Below are positions 1-7,585 of a stretch of 12,930 bases of DNA, piece after piece. The DNA is from an uncultured Oscillospiraceae bacterium (lineage in GTDB: Bacteria; Bacillota; Clostridia; Oscillospirales; Oscillospiraceae). The number at the start of each line of letters is the position of its first letter. Position 1 is the stretch's first letter. The position numbers and the translations under genes are program-made. The stretch covers positions 1-12,930 of the forward strand of contig CAKTZP010000055.1 of NCBI GenBank assembly GCA_934636045.1. Reading direction: 5' to 3'. The notes under the pieces were generated by a model. It saw only the letters and a program-made list of their open reading frames with translations. It made no database searches and was not told the DNA's origin.

Positions 1-10
1 CTTCTCGAAG

Positions 11-62
11 AAAACAAATAATCCGAACCCATCTCCGATTAAGAAGATTTGGTTCGGATTAT
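11..62 (-). terminator. Rho-independent terminator of tRNA-Leu
   Basis: A perfect 12-base inverted repeat (18-29 with 51-62) encloses a 21-base loop that can pair further (31-34 with 45-48). Read on the minus strand it is followed by TTGTTTTC and starts 7 bases after the encoded CCA of the tRNA. This is a standard intrinsic terminator. Confidence 0.85.
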
Positions 63-69
63 ATTGGTT

Positions 70-153
70 TGGTGCGCCTGAAGGGACTCGAACCCACACG
101 CCGGAGGCACGAGAACCTAAATCTCGCATGTCTACCAATTCCATCACAGGCGC
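70..153 (-). tRNA. tRNA-Leu, anticodon UAG
   Basis: The minus strand folds as a class II tRNA of 84 bases including an encoded CCA (plus-strand TGG at 70-72). The acceptor stem GCGCCUG/CAGGCGC pairs perfectly, the D-arm carries the usual GG, the anticodon stem CGAGA/UCUCG encloses UUUAGGU (anticodon UAG, reading CUN leucine codons), a long variable arm follows, and the T-arm has GGUUCGAGUCC. It has its own promoter and terminator, so it is a single-gene transcription unit. Confidence 0.96.
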
Positions 154-171
154 ATGCTTTGACACGGGCTT

Positions 172-200
172 ATTCTACCATTTCCTTTGCGCGGTGTCAA
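172..200 (-). promoter_or_regulatory. Promoter of tRNA-Leu
   Basis: On the minus strand a perfect -35 TTGACA (plus 195-200) and a -10 TAGAAT (plus 172-177) are separated by 17 bases. The -10 lies 18 bases upstream of the mature tRNA 5' end, leaving a short leader for RNase P to remove. Confidence 0.85.
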
Positions 201-330
201 GCAGGTTGGGGGGATGCAAGGGAGAATTTCCAGAAGGCTCGTTAAATATCAATCTCTCGTATAACGGCTGCGGAAAACGGAGAGCTGTACGAAATTCGCG
301 GCAGGCTCGGGTGCGCCCGCCCCAAATCAG

Positions 331-368
331 AAAAAGCCCACCGGCTGTGAAATCCGGCCGGTGGGCTT
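331..368 (-). terminator. Terminator of the metK-aminotransferase unit
   Basis: A perfect 12-base inverted repeat (334-345 with 357-368) with an 11-base loop is followed on the minus strand by a run of five T. It begins 3 bases after the aminotransferase stop codon. Confidence 0.88.
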
Positions 369-371
369 GCG

Positions 372-1562
372 TTATCGGGCGTTGTATTGGTCGATGGCTT
401 GGCGGAGGAGGTCAAGGGCGCGTTCGAGCTCTTCACAAGCAAGGACGTAGGCGATGCGAATTTCGCTTTTCCCTGCGCCGGGCGTGGCGTAGAAGCCGTT
501 GCCGGGGGCGAAGGCGACGGTCTCGCCGTCGACGCTGAAGTCTTGCAGCAGGAAGGTCTGGAAGCGCTCGGCATCGTCGACGGGCAGCTTGGCCATGGTG
601 TAAAATGCGCCCTTGGGCTCGATGGTCACGACGCCGGGGATCTCCTTGAGCTTGCGGTAGCAGACGTCGCGGCGGCGCTGATATTCCTCGCGCGTGGCCT
701 CAAAATACGACGGGTCGACGCCGTAGAGCGCGGCCGCGCCGACCTGATCGAGCGTGGCGACAGACAGGCGTGCCTGCGCAATTTTCAGCGCGGCCTCGAT
801 AAAGGCGCGGTTGCGCGAGATGAGCGCGCCGATGCGCGCGCCGCAGGCGCTGAAGCGCTTGGAGACCGAGTCGATGAGGATCAGGTTCTCGTCAATGTCG
901 CGCAGGGAGGCGGCGGTGGTCAGGTGGCCGCCGTCGTAGATAAACTCGCGGTAGACCTCGTCGCAGATGAGGTACAGCCCGTGCTCCTTGGCGATGTCGG
1001 CGATCAAGCGCAGCTCCTGCTCGGTCAGCACGGTGCCGGTGGGGTTGCCGGGGTTCGTGACGAGGATGGCGCGGGTCTTTTCGTGGATGAGCGGCTCGAT
1101 CATGGCGCGGTCGGCGTAGCGATAGCCGCTTTCGGGCGTGGTTTGCAGGGGGCAGATCTTGCCGCCGGCCATGCGGATGAAGGTATTGTAGTTCGGATAG
1201 AACGGCTCGGGCACGATCACCTCGCAGCCCTCGTCGAGGATGCACTGCATGGCCATGAGCAGCGCCTCGCTGCCGCCGGTGGTGATGAGAATATCTCCGG
1301 CGTCAAGGTGCTCTCCCAAGCGGGCGTAGTAGCCCTGCACGGCCTCAATCAGCTCGGGAATGCCGGGCGAGGGCGCGTAGGCCAGCACATTCTGTCGGTA
1401 ATTTGCCAGCGCCTCAAAGTAAAGCGCGGGGGTGCGGATGTCCGGCTGACCGATGTTCAGCGAGTGGATGCGGATGCCGCGCTGCTCCGCCGCGACCATG
1501 TAGGGATAGAATTTACGGATGGGCGACAGCTCACAGGCGTTGATTTTTTGGGAAAGCTTCAT
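372..1562 (-). CDS. Class I/II PLP-dependent aminotransferase (AspC-like fold)
   Basis: Encodes 396 residues, the usual length for fold-type I aminotransferases. These cytoplasmic enzymes move an amino group between an amino acid and a 2-oxo acid using pyridoxal phosphate. Visible family marks are the substrate-loop motif NIGQPD (36-41), TTGGSEA (94-100) for phosphate binding, NPGNPTG (170-176), DEVY with the PLP-nitrogen Asp201, the Schiff-base Lys235 in SVSKRFSACGARIG, and the carboxylate-binding Arg369 in EIRIAY. The start at 1562 is chosen because AAGGAGG (1571-1577) lies 8 bases upstream and the homologous region begins there; the frame continues upstream into metK without a ribosome site. 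The gene lies 49 bases after metK with no terminator between, so it should be co-transcribed under the same SAM-I riboswitch. This suggests a role around methionine or aspartate, such as transamination of a methionine-related oxo acid. The substrate cannot be read from sequence, so no gene symbol is given. Confidence 0.92.
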   Translation of the reverse strand: MKLSQKINACELSPIRKFYPYMVAAEQRGIRIHSLNIGQPDIRTPALYFEALANYRQNVLAYAPSPGIPELIEAVQGYYARLGEHLDAGDILITTGGSEALLMAMQCILDEGCEVIVPEPFYPNYNTFIRMAGGKICPLQTTPESGYRYADRAMIEPLIHEKTRAILVTNPGNPTGTVLTEQELRLIADIAKEHGLYLICDEVYREFIYDGGHLTTAASLRDIDENLILIDSVSKRFSACGARIGALISRNRAFIEAALKIAQARLSVATLDQVGAAALYGVDPSYFEATREEYQRRRDVCYRKLKEIPGVVTIEPKGAFYTMAKLPVDDAERFQTFLLQDFSVDGETVAFAPGNGFYATPGAGKSEIRIAYVLACEELERALDLLRQAIDQYNAR

Positions 1563-1611
1563 GGAGGGCTCCTCCTTGTTCAGATTCGGAAAAGGGTGGA
1601 AACGGGATGGC

Positions 1612-2772
1612 TCACAGGCCGGCCTTGAGCCGCTCGACGGCGTCGGTCTTTTCCCACGGCAGGTCGAGGTCGGTGCGGCCAAAGTGGCCGTAGGCCGCGG
1701 TCTGCCGGTAGATCGGGCGGCGCAGGTCGAGCGCCTTGATGATGGCCGCGGGGCGCAGGTCAAAGCAGCGGCGCACCAGCTCGGCAAGCTCCGGGTCACT
1801 CACGACGCCGGTGCCGTAGGTGTCAACGAGGACGGACACGGGGTGCGCCACGCCGATGGCGTAGGCCAGCTCGATCTGGCACTTCTTGGCCAGCCCGGCG
1901 GCAACAATGTTCTTTGCAACATAGCGTGCCATATAAGCAGCGCTGCGGTCGACCTTGGTCGGATCCTTGCCGGAGAATGCGCCGCCGCCGTGGGCAGCGT
2001 AGCCGCCGTAGGTGTCGACGATGATCTTCCGGCCGGTCAGGCCGGTGTCGCCGACGGGACCGCCGATGACAAAGCGGCCGGTCGGGTTTACATAATATTT
2101 TGTGCTGTCGTCGAGCAGGCGCGACGGCAGATTTGGGCGGATGATCTCCTCGATCACGGCCTCGCGCAGGGTCTCAATGGCGATGTCGGCCGAATGCTGC
2201 GTGGAGATGACGACGTTATCGATGCGGCTGACCGAGCCGTCGGGGGCATACTCCACGGAGACTTGGCTCTTGCCGTCCGGGCGGAGCCACGGCAGGCGGC
2301 CGGACTTGCGCGCGGCGGTCAGCGCCTTGGTCAGATTGTGGGCGAAGGAGATCGGCGCGGGCATGAGCTCCTTGGTCTCGTCGCAGGCAAAGCCGAACAT
2401 CATGCCTTGATCACCCGCGCCGAGGGTGTCGGCCTCGTCATAGGAGCTGTTGACGCCCATGGCAATGTCGCCGGACTGCTCGTCGATGGCGGTCAGAACG
2501 GCGCAGGTGTGGCCGTCAAAGCCGGCGGCAGGGCTGTCGTAGCCGATCTTGCAGAGCGTTTCGCGGGCGACGTGGGGGATGTCGACGTAGCAATGGGTGG
2601 AAATCTCGCCCATCACAACGACCATACCGGTCGTGGCGGCGCATTCGCAGGCGACGCGCGCAGTGGGATCCTGCGCAAGGATCGCGTCGAGCACGCCGTC
2701 GGAGATCTGGTCGCAGACCTTGTCAGGATGCCCTTCGGTGACGGACTCGGAGGTGAAAATTCTCTTTTGCAT
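1612..2772 (-). CDS. metK: S-adenosylmethionine synthetase (methionine adenosyltransferase)
   Basis: Encodes 386 residues, close to the usual 380-400 for bacterial MetK. The enzyme joins methionine and ATP to give SAM, phosphate and diphosphate; it is cytoplasmic and normally tetrameric. The N-terminus reads [20 protein letters not shown], the conserved ATP- and methionine-binding segment with the catalytic His. Further family motifs are [12 protein letters not shown], the active-site loop segment, and [23 protein letters not shown] with the phosphate-binding Lys and Asp. The ATG at 2772 is fixed by an AAAGGA ribosome site (2780-2785) 7 bases upstream and by the family N-terminus. It is the first gene of the transcript that starts upstream of the SAM-I riboswitch, which gives direct feedback by its own product, and the aminotransferase follows it. 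Confidence 0.98.
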   Translation of the reverse strand: MQKRIFTSESVTEGHPDKVCDQISDGVLDAILAQDPTARVACECAATTGMVVVMGEISTHCYVDIPHVARETLCKIGYDSPAAGFDGHTCAVLTAIDEQSGDIAMGVNSSYDEADTLGAGDQGMMFGFACDETKELMPAPISFAHNLTKALTAARKSGRLPWLRPDGKSQVSVEYAPDGSVSRIDNVVISTQHSADIAIETLREAVIEEIIRPNLPSRLLDDSTKYYVNPTGRFVIGGPVGDTGLTGRKIIVDTYGGYAAHGGGAFSGKDPTKVDRSAAYMARYVAKNIVAAGLAKKCQIELAYAIGVAHPVSVLVDTYGTGVVSDPELAELVRRCFDLRPAAIIKALDLRRPIYRQTAAYGHFGRTDLDLPWEKTDAVERLKAGL

Positions 2773-2828
2773 GGTAGGTTCCTTTCTTTCTTGGGGAGGT
2801 CCCGAATTTCTTTCAAAACCCACCGATA

Positions 2829-2855
2829 CAAAAAATACCCTGCTTCGACAGGGTA
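2829..2855 (-). terminator. Riboswitch-controlled terminator in the metK leader
   Basis: On the minus strand TACCCTG and CAGGGTA (plus 2849-2855 and 2836-2842) form a perfect 7-base stem with a 6-base loop, followed by six T. It lies between the SAM-I aptamer and metK. Bases 2845-2851 are complementary over 7 bases to 2872-2878 at the 3' side of the aptamer (CTGTCGA with TCGACAG), giving a mutually exclusive antiterminator. Confidence 0.9.
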
Positions 2856-2865
2856 AAGGCTTTGT

Positions 2866-2957
2866 CCTCATCTGTCGATTTCTCGCCGGAATTGGCACCT
2901 TGCTTTCGCAGGTTGTCGGGCTTCACAGGGCCGGTCCCTCCGCCACTCTCGATAAGG
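2866..2957 (-). promoter_or_regulatory. SAM-I riboswitch (S-box) aptamer
   Basis: The minus strand matches the S-box consensus from end to end. P1 strands CCUUAUC (plus 2951-2957) and GAUGAGG (plus 2866-2872) pair over 7 bases. Between them are the GGAGGGACCGGCCCUGUGAA segment, a CCCGACAACC segment, the small P3 hairpin with a GAAA loop, and GGUGCCAAUUCC. P4 is short (CGA-GAAA-UCG). When SAM binds, P1 forms and the downstream terminator stops transcription; without SAM the 3' side of the aptamer pairs with the terminator. The mechanism is known for the family; the pairings are read from this sequence. Confidence 0.96.
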
Positions 2958-2974
2958 TTATGAAATTATTGACA

Positions 2975-3003
2975 ATCATAGCACTTTCCGCGCATAAAGT
3001 CAA
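2975..3003 (-). promoter_or_regulatory. Promoter of the metK unit
   Basis: On the minus strand -35 TTGACT (plus 2998-3003) and -10 TATGAT (plus 2975-2980) are 17 bases apart. The start of transcription should fall a few bases before the riboswitch P1 strand, as expected for an S-box leader. Confidence 0.85.
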
Positions 3004-3075
3004 GGGAATCTCTTGCATTTTTATGCAATCCGGGCGAGATACAAAAAGTTTACATTTCCGGGGCGGCTTTGGGTG

Positions 3076-3104
3076 TTTACACCCGCGTCGTTTTATGCTA
3101 TACT
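3076..3104 (+). promoter_or_regulatory. Promoter of the phosphodiester glycosidase gene
   Basis: -35 TTTACA (3076-3081) and -10 TATACT (3099-3104) are separated by 17 bases. Transcription should begin near 3111, about 10 bases before the ribosome binding site. The only in-frame ATG near the 5' end (3095) falls inside this promoter, upstream of the expected transcript start. Confidence 0.82.
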
Positions 3105-3120
3105 ATGCAGAAGTTACCGG

Positions 3121-3139
3121 AAAGGAGGCGCGAATTATT
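3121..3139 (+). promoter_or_regulatory. Ribosome binding site leading to an ATT codon
   Basis: AAAGGAGG (3121-3128) is a near-perfect Shine-Dalgarno sequence. At the normal distance there is no ATG, GTG or TTG in the coding frame. There are two ATT codons, at 3134 (5 bases away) and 3137 (8 bases away). The 8-base spacing matches that of the aminotransferase gene and is similar to the 7 bases of metK, so 3137 is preferred. Confidence 0.7.
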
Positions 3140-4477
3140 AAAACACATGACTTTGACCCCGGTGAATTCCGGGAGGCCCCTGATTTTGAGTCCGAACAGC
3201 CAACGGATGCGCCCGCCCGAAAGAAAAAGAAGAAGAAAAAGAAGCAAAATCGCGGCAAGCGCGTGCTGGCCACGCTGCTGGCGATTGTGCTGTTCCTCGA
3301 GGCGCTGTATTGCTTTGTTGTTTTTACGGATATTCCCACGATCAAGGATTTGCGCGAGGCCTATATCGAAACCGCGCTGTCCACGCTGAGCCACCGCTGG
3401 CTTGCCGACTGGTTCCTGCCGAAGTATATGGTCGAGCAGGTACAGTTTAAGATGGATTATGCGCAGCAGCTGCAGCAAAATATAAACAGCGACGATTCCG
3501 ACCGCTATAAGCCGACCGAACCGACCTCTGAGCCGACGCAGGGGGCAACCGAGGACACCGCGCCGACCGAGCCGGACGTCAACGCTGACGAGGAAGCATT
3601 TTACAAGCTGTTCTGGGAGCTGAGCCGAACCTCCTTTGAGGAATACCTTGATACGCATCCGGAGACGCTGTCCAACGGCTGGAGCAATATTTACATCAAC
3701 GAGGCCGGGCTGGACGACGAAGGCACCACAATCTACACAACGATGGGCGAGCAGGTACTGGCCATCGACGCGAAGAACAAGGTGCTGCTCGTCCGCGTGA
3801 CCGGCACGGGCTATCTGGGCGTGCTGGCCATCGCCAAGGATCCGGCGCAGCTGCGCTGCCACGCCTCGGAGGGTCTGGAGGGCTTCCGCTACGGTCAGGT
3901 GCTCGGCGATATTGTGGAAAACGCGGGCGCCGTGCTGGGTATGTCGGGCAGTGGCTTTATCGATCCGGAGGGCGACGGCAACGGCGGCGCTCTGGCAGGC
4001 TACGCGATGTGCGAGGGTCGTCCCTTCGGCGACCACTACGGCATGGCGGGCTATAAGCGCATTGAGCTGACACAGGCGAACAAGTTCTATGTCGTGGAGA
4101 CGCAGTCCGCCGTCGGCGACGACGTGACCGACGCAGTAGAATTCTCGCCGGTGCTGATTGTCGACGGTGAGCTGGTCGTCGGCGGCTTTATGGACTGGAA
4201 TGCCATTAACCCCCGCGCCTGCATCGGCCAGTCCTCAACGGGCGAAATTCTGATGCTCGTCATTGAGGGACGTCAGATCACGCGCTCCATCGGCACGGAC
4301 GTCGAAACCTGTGCCAATATCCTCATGCGTCACGACACGTATACCGCCATGAACCTTGACGGCGGCACCAGCGCGGTCATGTGGTACGACGGCGAGTACG
4401 TCACCCAGTGCTCCAACACCAGAATCAAATCCCGCCTCCTCCCCAATGCGTGGGTATACGGGAATTACGAAGGCTAA
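3137..4477 (+). CDS. Membrane-anchored phosphodiester glycosidase (NAGPA / DUF2233 family)
   Basis: Encodes about 446 residues. The C-terminal half (about 200-446) carries marks of the NAGPA-type phosphodiester glycosidase domain: the conserved NLDGGTSAVM near residue 402, and a WNAINPRACIGQSSTGEILMLV-like core (shortened here). Family members cleave sugar-phosphodiester bonds, such as GlcNAc-1-phosphodiesters; in bacteria they are usually linked to the cell surface. The N-terminus is an acidic cytoplasmic tail, a run of eight lysines (29-36), one membrane helix (about 43-63), then an exposed linker rich in Thr, Glu and Pro (about 117-142). This predicts a type II membrane protein with the catalytic domain outside. 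No normal start codon exists in frame between the promoter and residue 100: ATG 3095 lies within the promoter, so ATT at 3137 is proposed. With ATG 3095 the protein would have 460 residues. The gene is alone in its unit. Family assignment is firm, substrate unknown. Confidence 0.88.
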   Translation: MKTHDFDPGEFREAPDFESEQPTDAPARKKKKKKKKQNRGKRVLATLLAIVLFLEALYCFVVFTDIPTIKDLREAYIETALSTLSHRWLADWFLPKYMVEQVQFKMDYAQQLQQNINSDDSDRYKPTEPTSEPTQGATEDTAPTEPDVNADEEAFYKLFWELSRTSFEEYLDTHPETLSNGWSNIYINEAGLDDEGTTIYTTMGEQVLAIDAKNKVLLVRVTGTGYLGVLAIAKDPAQLRCHASEGLEGFRYGQVLGDIVENAGAVLGMSGSGFIDPEGDGNGGALAGYAMCEGRPFGDHYGMAGYKRIELTQANKFYVVETQSAVGDDVTDAVEFSPVLIVDGELVVGGFMDWNAINPRACIGQSSTGEILMLVIEGRQITRSIGTDVETCANILMRHDTYTAMNLDGGTSAVMWYDGEYVTQCSNTRIKSRLLPNAWVYGNYEG

Positions 4478-4535
4478 TCGGCTTGAAAACGCTGCGCCTC
4501 GCAGGGCGGAGCTCAAGCAATTGAAGGGCCATCGC

Positions 4536-4580
4536 AAAGCCCCCGTTTGTCAGACAGTGTCTCTGACAAACGGGGGCTTT
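4536..4580. terminator. Bidirectional terminator between convergent genes
   Basis: A perfect 18-base inverted repeat (4536-4553 with 4563-4580) with a 9-base loop lies between the stop of the glycosidase gene and the stop of uvrB. The stem is AAAGCCCCCG-rich and ends in CTTT in both directions, so the T-tracts are short, but the stem is very stable. It could end transcription from either side. Confidence 0.75.
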
Positions 4581-4627
4581 CGGCTGTCAATATAACCGAA
4601 ACCGTCAAAATCAGTTTCCTTAGCGGC

Positions 4628-4682
4628 AAAAAGGAGGCAGCAGCTGCACACGGTGGCATGCGCCTCTCGCGGCTGCGCTGCC
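4628..4682 (-). terminator. Possible terminator of the nucleoside hydrolase-uvrB unit
   Basis: On the minus strand GGCAGC (plus 4677-4682), right after the uvrB stop, can pair with GCTGCC (plus 4636-4641), which is followed by TCCTTTTTG. The enclosed segment is long and only partly self-pairing, so this is weaker than the 18-base hairpin further downstream. Confidence 0.4.
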
Positions 4683-4686
4683 GCGG

Positions 4687-6651
4687 CTACTTCTCTCCGC
4701 GGAGCTCGATGATGCGGTCGCGGAGGACGGCGGCGTATTCGTACTCCATCATCCTCGCAGCGGCCTTCATCTCCTTTTCCAGCCGCGCGATCTCGCGCTC
4801 GCGTTCGGCGCGGGTCAGCTTGACGCCGTGCTTGCCGACAGCCTCGGTGTCCGACTGTGTGATCTCCAGCAGGTCGCGCACCTCCTTGATGATCGTCCTC
4901 GGGACGATGCCGTGCGCCTTGTTGTAGGCATCCTGAATGCCGCGGCGGCGGTTGGTTTCGTCGATGGCCGCGCGCATGGCCGGCGTGGTTTTGTCCGCAT
5001 ACATGATAACGCGTCCCTCCGCGTTCCGCGCCGCACGGCCGATGGTCTGAATGAGGCTGGTCTCGCTGCGCAAAAAGCCCTCCTTATCCGCATCCAGAAT
5101 CGCAACCAGCGATACCTCGGGCAGGTCGAGACCCTCGCGCAGCAGGTTGATGCCGACGAGGACGTCGAATTTTGCCATGCGCAGGTCGCGCAGGATCTCC
5201 ATGCGCTCCAGCGCCGCAACGTCAGAGTGCATATAGCGCACGCGGACGCCCGCCTTTTGCAGATACTCGGTCAGATCCTCCGCCATGCGTTTGGTCAGCG
5301 TGGTCACAAGCACGCGCTCGTGCCGCGCGGTGACGCGGTTGCATTCACCGATGAGGTCGTCGATCTGCCCCTCGATGGGGCGGACGAAGATCTCCGGGTC
5401 GAGCAGCCCCGTCGGGCGGATGACCTGCTCGGCGATCTGCCCGGCGCGCTCGCGCTCGAACTCGCCCGGCGTCGCCGAGACGTAGATGGCCTGTCCGATC
5501 TTGCTTTCAAACTCCGGGAAGGTCAGCGGGCGGTTGTCAAACGCGCTGGGCAGGCGGAAGCCGTAGTCGACAAGGCTCTCCTTGCGGCTGCGGTCGCCGG
5601 CGTACATGGCGCGCACCTGCGGCAGCGTGACGTGGCTTTCATCCACGAACAGCAGGAAATCGTCGGGGAAATAGTCGAGCAGCGTCATCGGCGGCGTGCC
5701 CGGCGCGCGGCCGGAGATCACGCGGGAATAGTTCTCAATGCCGCTGCAAAAGCCGATCTCCTGCAGCATTTCGATGTCGTACATCGTGCGCTGGCGGATG
5801 CGCTGCGCCTCGAGCAGCTTGTCGTGCTCCTTGAACCATTTTTCGCGCTCCTCCATCTCGGCCTCAATTTCAAAGATCGCGCGGTTTAATTTTTCTCGTG
5901 ACGCAACATAGTGCGAGGCAGGATAGATTGCAACGTGTGCGACCGCGCGCTCCGGAATGCCGGTGACGGCGTTGATCTCGGAGATACGGTCGATCTCGTC
6001 GCCGAAGAACTCCACGCGAATGGCGCGGCCGCTCCAATAGGCGGGATAAATTTCCACCGTGTCGCCGCGGACGCGGAAGGTGTTGCGCGAAAAATCAATG
6101 TCGTTGCGCTCGTAGCGGATCTCCACAAGCTTTTTCATCAGCTCTTCGCGCTGCTTTTCCATGCCGACGCGCAGGGAGATGACCATGTTCTTGTAATCGA
6201 TCGGGTCGCCGAGGCCGTAGATGCAGGACACGGACGCGACAACGATCACGTCCCGCCGCTCAAACAGCGATGACGTCGCGCTGTGGCGCAGGCGCTCGAT
6301 CTCATCGTTGATGGCAGAATCCTTTTCGATATAGGTATCCGTGTGAGGAATGTAAGCCTCCGGCTGATAGTAGTCGTAATAGGATACAAAATATTCCACC
6401 GCGTTTTCCGGAAAGAATTCCTTGAATTCGCTGCAAAGCTGCGCGGCGAGGGTCTTGTTGTGCGCCAGAACGAGCGTCGGGCGGTTGAGGTTGGCGATAA
6501 CGTTGGCCATGGTAAAGGTCTTGCCCGAGCCGGTCACGCCCAGAAGCACCTGCTCGCGCAGGCCGTTTTGCACGCCCTCGGTCAGCGCGGCGATGGCCTG
6601 CGGCTGGTCGCCTGTCGCACCATAGGGCGCATGAAGTCGAAAGCCGTCCAT
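4687..6651 (-). CDS. uvrB: Excinuclease ABC subunit B
   Basis: Encodes 654 residues, typical for UvrB. It is the damage-verifying helicase-like subunit of nucleotide excision repair; it receives lesions from UvrA and recruits UvrC. Marks in order: TGDQPQAI near the N-terminus (13-20), Walker A GVTGSGKT (38-45), the beta-hairpin [12 protein letters not shown] (91-102) that inserts into DNA, DESH (337-340), helicase motif VSATPGEFE (391-399), [13 protein letters not shown] (501-513), QTIGRAARN (535-543), and a C-terminal UVR coiled-coil motif (about 614-650) for UvrC binding. The ATG at 6651 is preferred because family members start just before this point; a GTG at 6666 would add five residues. 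The start is one base after the stop of the upstream nucleoside hydrolase, with only a weak GGGGG ribosome site, so translational coupling is likely. uvrA is not adjacent here. Confidence 0.97.
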   Translation of the reverse strand: MDGFRLHAPYGATGDQPQAIAALTEGVQNGLREQVLLGVTGSGKTFTMANVIANLNRPTLVLAHNKTLAAQLCSEFKEFFPENAVEYFVSYYDYYQPEAYIPHTDTYIEKDSAINDEIERLRHSATSSLFERRDVIVVASVSCIYGLGDPIDYKNMVISLRVGMEKQREELMKKLVEIRYERNDIDFSRNTFRVRGDTVEIYPAYWSGRAIRVEFFGDEIDRISEINAVTGIPERAVAHVAIYPASHYVASREKLNRAIFEIEAEMEEREKWFKEHDKLLEAQRIRQRTMYDIEMLQEIGFCSGIENYSRVISGRAPGTPPMTLLDYFPDDFLLFVDESHVTLPQVRAMYAGDRSRKESLVDYGFRLPSAFDNRPLTFPEFESKIGQAIYVSATPGEFERERAGQIAEQVIRPTGLLDPEIFVRPIEGQIDDLIGECNRVTARHERVLVTTLTKRMAEDLTEYLQKAGVRVRYMHSDVAALERMEILRDLRMAKFDVLVGINLLREGLDLPEVSLVAILDADKEGFLRSETSLIQTIGRAARNAEGRVIMYADKTTPAMRAAIDETNRRRGIQDAYNKAHGIVPRTIIKEVRDLLEITQSDTEAVGKHGVKLTRAEREREIARLEKEMKAAARMMEYEYAAVLRDRIIELRGEK

Positions 6652-6652
6652 C

Positions 6653-7585
6653 TCAGGCCCCCACACCGAACAGCCTCGTCATACGCCGCGCGAATTCCGT
6701 CCGGTCGAGGTCCAGAACGACACGCGCGTTTTTCTGCGGGAATTTGAAGTCGCTGTAAAGGTCGGTGACGGTCTTGCCGAGGGTCAGGGTGCTCTGCGTC
6801 TCGACAAAAACGCCCGCCTCGCGCGCGGTAAAGAGCTCCGGCGCGACCAGATGCCACAGCGGCACCGCGTCATGCAGGCACCAGCCGCCCGAACCGGCGG
6901 CCACGTTCAGCCGCAGGATGTCCCGGCTGACGTCGCGCAGGAACACACCCGCGGGGTCGCCCGCCGCGGCGATCGTTTCCAGCTCCTGCTCGGTCAGATA
7001 GGCCTTGAGCGTCACGTCGAGGCCGCACAGAACGACCTTGACGCCGCTGCGGAAGATCAGCTGCGCCGCCTCGGGGTCGGCGTAAATATTGAACTCCGCG
7101 CTGGCCGTGCAGTTGCCGCCGACGGCCGCGCCGCCCATCATGGACACGCGCCGCAGCTTCCCGGGCAGGTCGGGGTACTTGGCAAAGGCCGTGGCAAGGC
7201 TCGTCAGCGGGGCGAGGGTCACGACCTCCAGCTCGCCCGCATAGCGGCAGGCGGCGGCGTATAACGCGTCCCACATTGGCTCCGGCTCCGCGGCCTTGAC
7301 CGGCTGCGGCAGGGTGACGGGGCCGAGCCCCTCCGGGCCGTGATACTCCGACGCATCCTGCGCCGGGCGCATGAGCGGCTGCGCCGCCCCCGCGTAAACC
7401 GGGAAGTCCGCGCCCATAAATTCCCGCAGCGCCAGCGCGTTGCGCAGGGTCTTTTCAAGGCAGACGTTGCCCGCGACGGCGCTGACGCCGACAATTTCCA
7501 GCTCCGGCAGCCGATGCGCCGTGAGCAGCGCCGCGGCATCATCCGTGCCGGGGTCGCAGTCGATCCAAATCGGAATGCGTTTCAT
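6653..7585 (-). CDS. Nucleoside hydrolase, inosine/uridine-preferring family (paralogue 1)
   Basis: Encodes 310 residues, normal for the family. These cytoplasmic enzymes hydrolyse the N-glycosidic bond of ribonucleosides to ribose and a free base. Visible residues: the calcium-binding DCDPGTDD (9-16), N40, the HG motif at His82, Thr128 in APLTSLA, MMGG (149-152), [11 protein letters not shown] with Glu164 and Asn166, and the late His-Asp pair H238-D239 that binds calcium and the leaving base. All key positions are present, so it should be active. The start at 7585 has an upstream GGGGAGGG ribosome site and directly abuts the TAA of the preceding paralogue. It is followed by uvrB after one base. 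Base preference (purine, pyrimidine or both) cannot be decided, so no rih symbol is given. Confidence 0.94.
   Translation of the reverse strand: MKRIPIWIDCDPGTDDAAALLTAHRLPELEIVGVSAVAGNVCLEKTLRNALALREFMGADFPVYAGAAQPLMRPAQDASEYHGPEGLGPVTLPQPVKAAEPEPMWDALYAAACRYAGELEVVTLAPLTSLATAFAKYPDLPGKLRRVSMMGGAAVGGNCTASAEFNIYADPEAAQLIFRSGVKVVLCGLDVTLKAYLTEQELETIAAAGDPAGVFLRDVSRDILRLNVAAGSGGWCLHDAVPLWHLVAPELFTAREAGVFVETQSTLTLGKTVTDLYSDFKFPQKNARVVLDLDRTEFARRMTRLFGVGA

Noticed and set aside
387..1628. A 413-codon plus-strand open frame opposite the aminotransferase
   Set aside because: A shadow of the GC-rich third positions of the aminotransferase; composition is Gly, Val, Asp and Ala repeats, with no ribosome site.
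1519..2856. A 445-codon plus-strand open frame opposite metK
   Set aside because: metK is certain on the minus strand, and this frame runs through the riboswitch terminator.
3147..3389. ATG at 3147 in the +1 frame as the true start after the ribosome site
   Set aside because: It is 18 bases from the ribosome site and gives an Arg- and Ser-rich product that ends at 3389, while the glycosidase domain is in the other frame without interruption.
3098..4036. A 312-codon minus-strand open frame opposite the phosphodiester glycosidase
   Set aside because: The plus strand has promoter, ribosome site and family motifs; the minus frame has none.
4828..5889. A 353-codon plus-strand open frame opposite uvrB
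   Set aside because: uvrB motifs are complete on the other strand; the antisense product has no recognisable domain.
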